From Chromera velia (Eukaryota; Sar; Chromeraceae): DNA of 33,251 bases. Each line of letters opens with the position of its first letter. Within the stretch, counting starts at the first letter, position 1. Under the pieces are notes generated by a model, which saw nothing but the letters and a program-made list of their open reading frames with translations, was not told the DNA's origin and did no database searches. Where the stretch lies: contig JAHBMJ010002899.1 of NCBI GenBank assembly GCA_018398765.1, positions 61,935 to 95,185 of the forward strand, written 5' to 3'. Positions 28,383-33,251 of this stretch are shown here, piece by piece. The position numbers and the translations under genes were made by a program.

Positions 28383-28751
28383 GTGAGGATCAAGCATGGG
28401 GGTGGACAGGGGAGGATGAAGATGGGGGTGATGGAGAGGAGGATGAGGTGGATGGTGATGGAGAGGAGGATGAGGAAGAAGAGAACGGGGCTGAGAATGA
28501 AAATTCTGAATATCAGTCAAGCGATGAAGGTGAAGATGGGGAGGGGGGAGATGACGAGGAAGAGGAAGAAGATGGGATGGAGGGTGCGGAAGAAGAGGAG
28601 GAGGAGCAGGGAGACCCACAGATTCCAAACAGGCTCCTAGATGAGTCGGATGGGCTCATGCTAGGGGGACGGGCAGGGGGGGAGAAGGGAGACAGCAGGG
28701 AAACGGGGGATGATGTTCTTTGATCTGTGCTGACTGTTTCGTCTCTCCCAG
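28383..28751 (+). other. Intron containing an acidic open frame
   Basis: The frame of exon 7 runs on for 113 codons through this intron as an extreme Glu/Asp stretch (EEDEEEENGAENE, DDEEEEEDGMEG) before TGA at 28721-28723. Splicing from GTGAGG to TCTCCCAG joins two LRRs in phase, so I treat it as an intron. Retention would give an acidic-tailed short protein. Confidence 0.6.
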
Positions 28752-30924
28752 AGATTCGTGTGCTCCTCTTGAGGGGGTGCAATCTCTCAGATGTTATGGT
28801 TGAGCGAATTGCTAATTGCATTAGTTTGGGGGGACTTGTAAATCTAGAGTCTCTAGATGTGGGAGGGAACAGGTGGAGGGGTCGTTGTCTAGATCCTTTG
28901 GGGAGGGCCCTGAGGAAGGAAACGGTCCCTGATTTCAAGGATTTGAACTTAGGGCAGGTGGCCTGTAGGCTGAGGAAAGATAAGGAGGGGTTGAAAAGTT
29001 TTCTGTCTGTCCTCAGTGACTCCGAGTGCCCACCACTCCTCCATGTGACAATCGAACATTTAGCACGCGAATGTCTGCGTGAAGAGGAGGTGTGTAATCT
29101 AGGTGCTGGCAGATATCCCTTTCCTCGCACTCTGGGGTGACTCTGGTTGGAAATGAAGTGCGTGCGTTCCTCAGAGAGGTGGTTGGTTCTTCAGAAAAAC
29201 CAAAGTTTGAGCGTCTCGATTTGCTTCTTGAATGGGATGGGGTTGATATTGAATGGGATGATGATCTTATTGGAGGTTGGGATGTAGCTCTGCATGAGTC
29301 GGAAAATGAGGGGCTGAAGCTCCTCGGGGATGCCATCCGGATGGAGCGTTTGAGCTCTGTTCGTAAACTGTGCATCGTCGACAGCACAGGGGAGGTGGAT
29401 GAGGAGGACGGGGAGGTACCGCCCCCCCCCAAGAGGGCCTGACCGAGGGCAGAAGTGCTTTCGTCAGAGCCCTTCAGGCCGTGAAGCTCCCTCGTCTGAC
29501 CGACCTCTCAACGGTTAACATCCCCCTCACAGATGCAGACATCGTAGATTTGGCTGAGGGGGTGAGGGTGGGGAATTTCAGTGGGCTGAAAAGCCTACAG
29601 CTGAACACGGGGCTGTATGGAAGGGTGGGAATGGAGGCGCTGATGGGCGCGATCGTGGAGAGTGAGGACGGGCTGCCCTTTGCCCGGGCTCTGGACTTTT
29701 CAAACAGCAGAGCAGGGGAGGGGGGGGCCAGCCTGGGTGCCGCCCTTCTGTCTGGAAAGCTACGGAGTCTTTACAGCATTGACATGCGTAACTCCGGTCT
29801 GACCGATGAAGGGCTGGGGGGTCTGGCTGCAACTGCTCTCATCAACTCTCCCCAAATCTCTTCCCCCACCCCCTCATTGTCCCTCAGGTCCATCGAAAAT
29901 ACATTCACAAACGCACCCCCCCCGATGGCCACTGCTATACCCCTTACCCCCTCAGCGGTCAGGCCACAGTTTCTCATTTGAATGATCTGGAGCTGCCCCA
30001 TCCCCCCCCCCTGCAAGAGAACCCTTCCCAACGCAGCCCCGGCCCGTCCTGCCCTCGTGTCTGAGAGATTCACGTCGCAGATGGGGAGCCCCTTTTCACT
30101 TTCAACGATTACTTGCATGAACCCCCCCCACGCCTCCCCTCCCACCTCCTCATTGCCATTCAGACGCAGCGACTGGACACCGACCAGCCCCCCACCCCTT
30201 GCAGCCTCTAGAGAGTCAAAAGGGGTTGCTGAAATTGAAATATTTGCACCTCAGTGGTACCTCAGTAGGAGGGCCAGCAGCGTCTGCCCTCTTGTCTGCT
30301 CTCCTATGCGGCAAGCTCCCCGTTCTCGAGGGGGTAGATCCCGGGGAGTTCCGACTCGATCAGAATGGGGTGGCAGCGCTAGCCGATGTTGTGAGAGTAT
30401 CGGGCAGATATCCCATTTGCCTGCGGCCAGTCGTCGTTCGTCTGTCCCCGAACCCCCCATCTCCCATCAACATTGGTCCCCTGTTCATAGCCATCGCAGA
30501 GAGTCAGGCATCGCCTCCAGGCTTCCTTGACTCCCTCAGTCTAACGGGAGGGCGTGTGGGAGAGGAAGCAATCGCCTCTCTTGCAGCAATCCGTCCTCGA
30601 GGGGCTTCCTTTGAGCGGAAGTCTCTGCCCATTTCCCGTCTAGACCTCTCAGACTGCGGGCTTGACGACCGCCTTCTCGAGAGGCTGGCTTTGGTATGCA
30701 ATTTTCCGAATTTGCAGTTTCTGGACCTGAGTCGCAACAACATTAGCGTTGGGGGACTCTCCTCTTTCTTTGAGGCTGCGTCATTTCCAAAACTGCGGAA
30801 GTTGGTATTGAGTGAGGAGGGAATGATGAAGGGCGCAGAGCAGAAAGAGAAATTCATTTCTTTTCTGCGAGATCCGAAAAGTGGGAGGCGGCTCTCTCGG
30901 TGTTCAATTGATGTGCGTTCATGA
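28752..30924 (+). CDS. LRR gene exon 8: main LRR body, disrupted
   Basis: LRR coding is found in four frame segments: 28752-29136, 29137-29425, 29426-29832 and 30222-30924 on the plus strand, with the block between on the minus strand. Recognisable units include IRVLLLRGCNL, LESLDVGGNRW, FERLDLLLEWDG, LYSIDMRNSGL, LKYLHLSGTSV and LRKLVLSEEGM. A Glu/Asp-rich loop (GEVDEEDGEV) precedes the C9 homopolymer. Confidence 0.7.
29825..30206 (-). other. Inverted LRR-coding segment flanked by 8-bp inverted repeats
   Basis: On the minus strand from 30198 to 29833, the LRR code reads LVGVQSLRLNGNEEV, then VNLSDTRAGRAGAAL, IIQMRNCGLTAEGV and VFSMDLRDNEGV, ending ELMRAVAA. The block is 366 bp (122 codons) and is bounded by GGCTGCAA at 29825-29832 and TTGCAGCC at 30199-30206. 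Turning it round continues the plus-strand frame exactly at the left junction, and the codon at the right junction is unchanged. Confidence 0.82.
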
Positions 30925-32086
30925 GGGCAGATCTTTTGGAAGACTACTCGTGACACACACAATGGACAGAGACAGGAGGAAAGAGAAATGGGGGTGGTGG
31001 GGTGGTGGGGGCAAAGAGAGCCTCTTGGAGGAGAGGCGATCCAGGAAGGGAGAGCATCGCTTTATTTGTAAATTGTAATGCATGATTGTGCATGTTTGTC
31101 TGCTGTTCTTTTTCCTTCTCCGTCCTGTCTGTGCGTTGGATATCGCAATTTTGCCTGTTTCTGAATCGATGCATCAGCTGCATGTGATTTCATAACTGAA
31201 TTTGCATGCAGGGCTGTCTAGACTGCTGTTTTTCTCTCTAGGACTAAGACTCCCTTAGGCGGCCCCTGAAATTTTCTCCCCTCTCTATCATTCTGTCGCT
31301 TCCAAATGACACTGAATGGCATGACTGTGTAACTGTTTACTTGCACGTATTTATATCTCGTCTCGAGAGTCCTTCACATGATCCTCGACGATATTTAATC
31401 CACTTAGTAGTGAATCGGACACTGAATCCACCGCTTGATTCATCGCACAGCTAGTCGCACAGCCTAGGCCGCGCACTCATCATCATCATGCGCCATCGCC
31501 ATCGGCCCATAATTAGGCGTTTAGCGTTCGGCAAGTCAGCATAGGGAGTGCAGGTTGAATTAATGCACTAATTTCCAGCAAACAGGCTAAAAAAAAAATA
31601 TCGGAACGAATTTTTACAAATAATTTTTAAAATAGATTTTTTTAATACATCTTGACACACAACTTTGCAAACAACTGTTGTTTAGGCTTAGGCATATATA
31701 TGCCAGTAGATTTACGCAGTGAGTCAAATTAAATTATTTACTTAGTTATTTATCATCTCGCGGCCTTTTGCAATGTCGCGGGCGCTCTTCTAGGCGCTCT
31801 TTTAATTGCAGATTATCTGAAATAATCTAAAATAATCTCAAACCTGTAAGTAATAAGTGATAAGTGATAACTGATTTAGTAGTGCCCTAGAGCACTGTCG
31901 CCGTTTTGTCTTATAGAGGTAGTCTTAAACTAAGTTTCAATAGGGTCTCAAACATATTTTTGGAAGCGGTTTCTATAAGGCAACCTGGCAACGGGGTACT
32001 AGACGGGGTAAGACGTTAAATTTTGAGTGCAAATAGGTTTTCGGTCAAACTTAATTAGCGGTCTTTACCGGTCCGTTAGCTTATCA
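30925..32086. other. Downstream AT-rich intergenic region
   Basis: No exon, RNA or long open frame is supported. The first 150 bp probably hold the 3' untranslated region of the LRR gene. A CAT-CAT-CAT run lies near 31480. Confidence 0.6.
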
Positions 32087-32602
32087 TATACTGTGGTGTT
32101 AGGAGTAACCAACTTAGTTTGGTTACTGAGGTGGCCGTTAGGCCGCTCGGTAACCATTTTTATGGTTACGGTAATCCTGCAGAGTCACATTGATTACCGT
32201 TGTTTCGGTAACCAAAACAGTGGTACTCATTCTTTTAAGTAGAACAAATTAGTGGGTAAATCGAGTACGAAAGATAGATTTATTGTAAAGTTCTCTTATG
32301 TTTAGAAATATGTGTAAGTATGTATAAATTAAAGTTAAGTTCTTGATATTATAGAAACAACTTAGACAAAAAAAGTTTAAAAATGATCTTTTTTACGTCG
32401 TACTGTACTCGTACACAGTTTTTAAAGATGCGTTTCTCCTATATTAGATCTCGATGCAACAAATTTTTGGGCAGACACAGCCAGATTACCGCGGTAGTGG
32501 TAATCTCCTCAAACCCCCCTAGTTACTAAGTTTTGGTTACTAATTTGATGGTAACCAAAAGCTTTCTGAGAAGGGCCGGTAGTTACTCCTAACAACACAG
32601 TG
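32087..32602. mobile_element. MITE-like non-autonomous DNA transposon (516 bp)
   Basis: Terminal inverted repeats of 20 bp at 32090-32109 (ACTGTGGTGTTAGGAGTAAC) and 32582-32601 match at 19 of 20 positions. The 10-bp direct repeat TAGCTTATCA lies immediately outside both ends (32077-32086 and 32603-32612), as expected for a target-site duplication. The interior is rich in GGTTAC/GTAACC and GATTACC motifs in both orientations, and no transposase is encoded. A 10-bp duplication would suit a Mutator-like mobiliser, but that is inference. Confidence 0.78.
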
Positions 32603-32612
32603 TAGCTTATCA

Positions 32613-33251
32613 ATTCTATGCAGTGCGGGCTTACACACTTGTTGGCTAGCTTGTTGGTTCCGTCCGGTCGGACTTAGATCACATTTCAAAACGCCGGTGC
32701 TCATGTCAGTACATGTCAGAGTGTATGATGAAGAAGTATAGTGAGTGTTTAAATTTTCATAATAAAAAGGTCATACACCAATTTTAAAATATGTTAATTC
32801 AACAGTATCTTTTCTATTTTTTTTTTATATTATTCTGGGAATAATGTGACAACAATGTTTTTTTAAAACCTTTGTTGACTATACTAGACTAACCCGGAAA
32901 GGATCTCAGCCTGGATCTGAATAATATCTGAATGAGGATTTACTGTTGGTAGATGCTAGTAGAACAGTAGTACAATGAGTCATGCATTGCCAGTTACATT
33001 TGTACTAGTAGCAGAGATGTTAAATTGATTTAGCACTAAAGTTAAGCTAAAAAAGAGCTTTTAGCTGGCTGATTGGCTGGAGTTAGCCAAACACTTAAAT
33101 ATGTTTCTTATGATGCGTCTATGGGTCGGGTGGGGAGGATGACTAGTCGGAATAGTGGGAATAGTACACTATTCCAACTATTCCACTAGGGAATGATAAA
33201 AAAAAAAATAGTATCAAAATTTTTCAAAACATGTTAAAAATGTCTAGTATC
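32613..33251. other. AT-rich end of window
   Basis: No gene is supported. A short perfect-looking hairpin is present at 33149-33184. The window ends inside AT-rich DNA. Confidence 0.6.
33149..33184. repeat. Hairpin of repeated GGAATAGT
   Basis: GGAATAGT appears twice, followed after AC by two copies of its complement ACTATTCC. The arms are 17 nt with one mismatch and a 2-nt loop. It could be one end of a foldback element that continues past the window or a chance palindrome. It is too AC-poor and isolated to call a terminator. Confidence 0.6.

Larger units (their letters stand above)
25068..30924 (+). pseudogene. Leucine-rich-repeat protein gene, 8 exons, with frameshifts and an internal inversion
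   Basis: Proposed exons are 25068-25098, 25496-25644, 25867-25938, 26456-26510, 26876-26953, 27734-27811, 28186-28382 and 28752-30924. With the four single-base homopolymer shifts counted, they total 2,835 nt, 945 codons (about 944 aa). The body is made of ribonuclease-inhibitor-type LRRs of about 26-28 residues: LPASVEEIKL, LPSLESLCL, LETLNLSGNGF, LSRLDLSDCGL and LQFLDLSRNNI. These usually form a curved protein-binding scaffold. The damage is single-base shifts near 28239-28241, 29134-29137, 29422-29430 and 30218-30225, plus the inverted block 29833-30198. It is either a decayed gene or an intact gene with assembly errors at homopolymers. The first two exons are the least certain. The last, ending ...CSIDVRS and TGA, is open for 242 codons. 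Confidence 0.68.

Noticed and set aside
28448-28723. Acidic ORF as a real exon of the LRR gene
   Set aside because: Removing it with GTGAGG/CCCAG joins two LRRs in phase, while keeping it ends the protein. Reported as a possible retained intron instead.
29771-30145. Minus-strand LRR ORF as an independent gene
   Set aside because: It is bounded exactly by inverted repeats, continues the frame of the plus-strand LRR when turned round, and its two ends run into non-LRR sequence.
32027-32242. Short ORF at the left end of the MITE
   Set aside because: It crosses the target duplication and terminal repeat and has no family resemblance. It is a chance frame.

Overview
The window is nuclear DNA of a eukaryote. 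Genes are broken into many short exons by GT-AG introns of about 130-520 bp with TGCAG acceptors. GC-balanced genic blocks alternate with AT-rich intergenic DNA, and dinucleotide and tetranucleotide microsatellites are common. The EF-hand unit, a (F/Y)GSLxxAF helix followed by two EF loops and repeated in tandem, resembles repeats I associate with alveolates. I infer a dinoflagellate or chromerid relative, with a Chromera-like alga as best guess. No ribosomal or plastid marker is present to prove this.

Layout: 1-3543 is gene-poor DNA with microsatellites, a degenerate tRNA-like/SINE-like segment and a foldback repeat. 3544-17269 (+) is one large gene that I model as 26 coding exons (5,904 nt, 1,967 aa). 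It encodes 20 tandem two-EF-hand modules. Nearly every module is one exon with phase-1 introns at both ends, and the intron cuts the second calcium loop in half. 17270-18500 is AT-rich. 18501-20509 (+) is a three-exon gene for a 446-aa charged, coiled-coil protein of unknown function. 20510-22611 is AT-rich and holds a TTCC-rich tract and a dense array of ATATCG motifs.

22612-24453 (-) is an intronless 613-aa ORF. It has 13 perfectly spaced 18-residue CxH-x6-CxxC putative zinc-binding repeats followed by an HNH-type nuclease domain. It is divergent from the next gene. 25068-30924 (+) is a leucine-rich-repeat (LRR) gene whose long last exon is damaged. There are four single-base frame shifts at homopolymers, and a 366-bp segment is inverted between 8-bp inverted repeats. 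Turning that segment round leaves both junction codons in frame. 30925-33251 is AT-rich and contains a 516-bp MITE-like element with 20-bp terminal inverted repeats and 10-bp target duplications.

The genes are not an operon. The common themes are repeat-built proteins (EF-hand, zinc-knuckle, LRR), modular symmetric-phase exons, and an unusual abundance of GTCAGT 5' splice sites. The points most worth checking are the split-loop EF exon array with its duplicated splice donors, the GTCAG donor bias, the zinc-repeat/HNH fusion and the intragenic inversion. All splice sites were assigned by eye from frame continuity and consensus, without transcript evidence.
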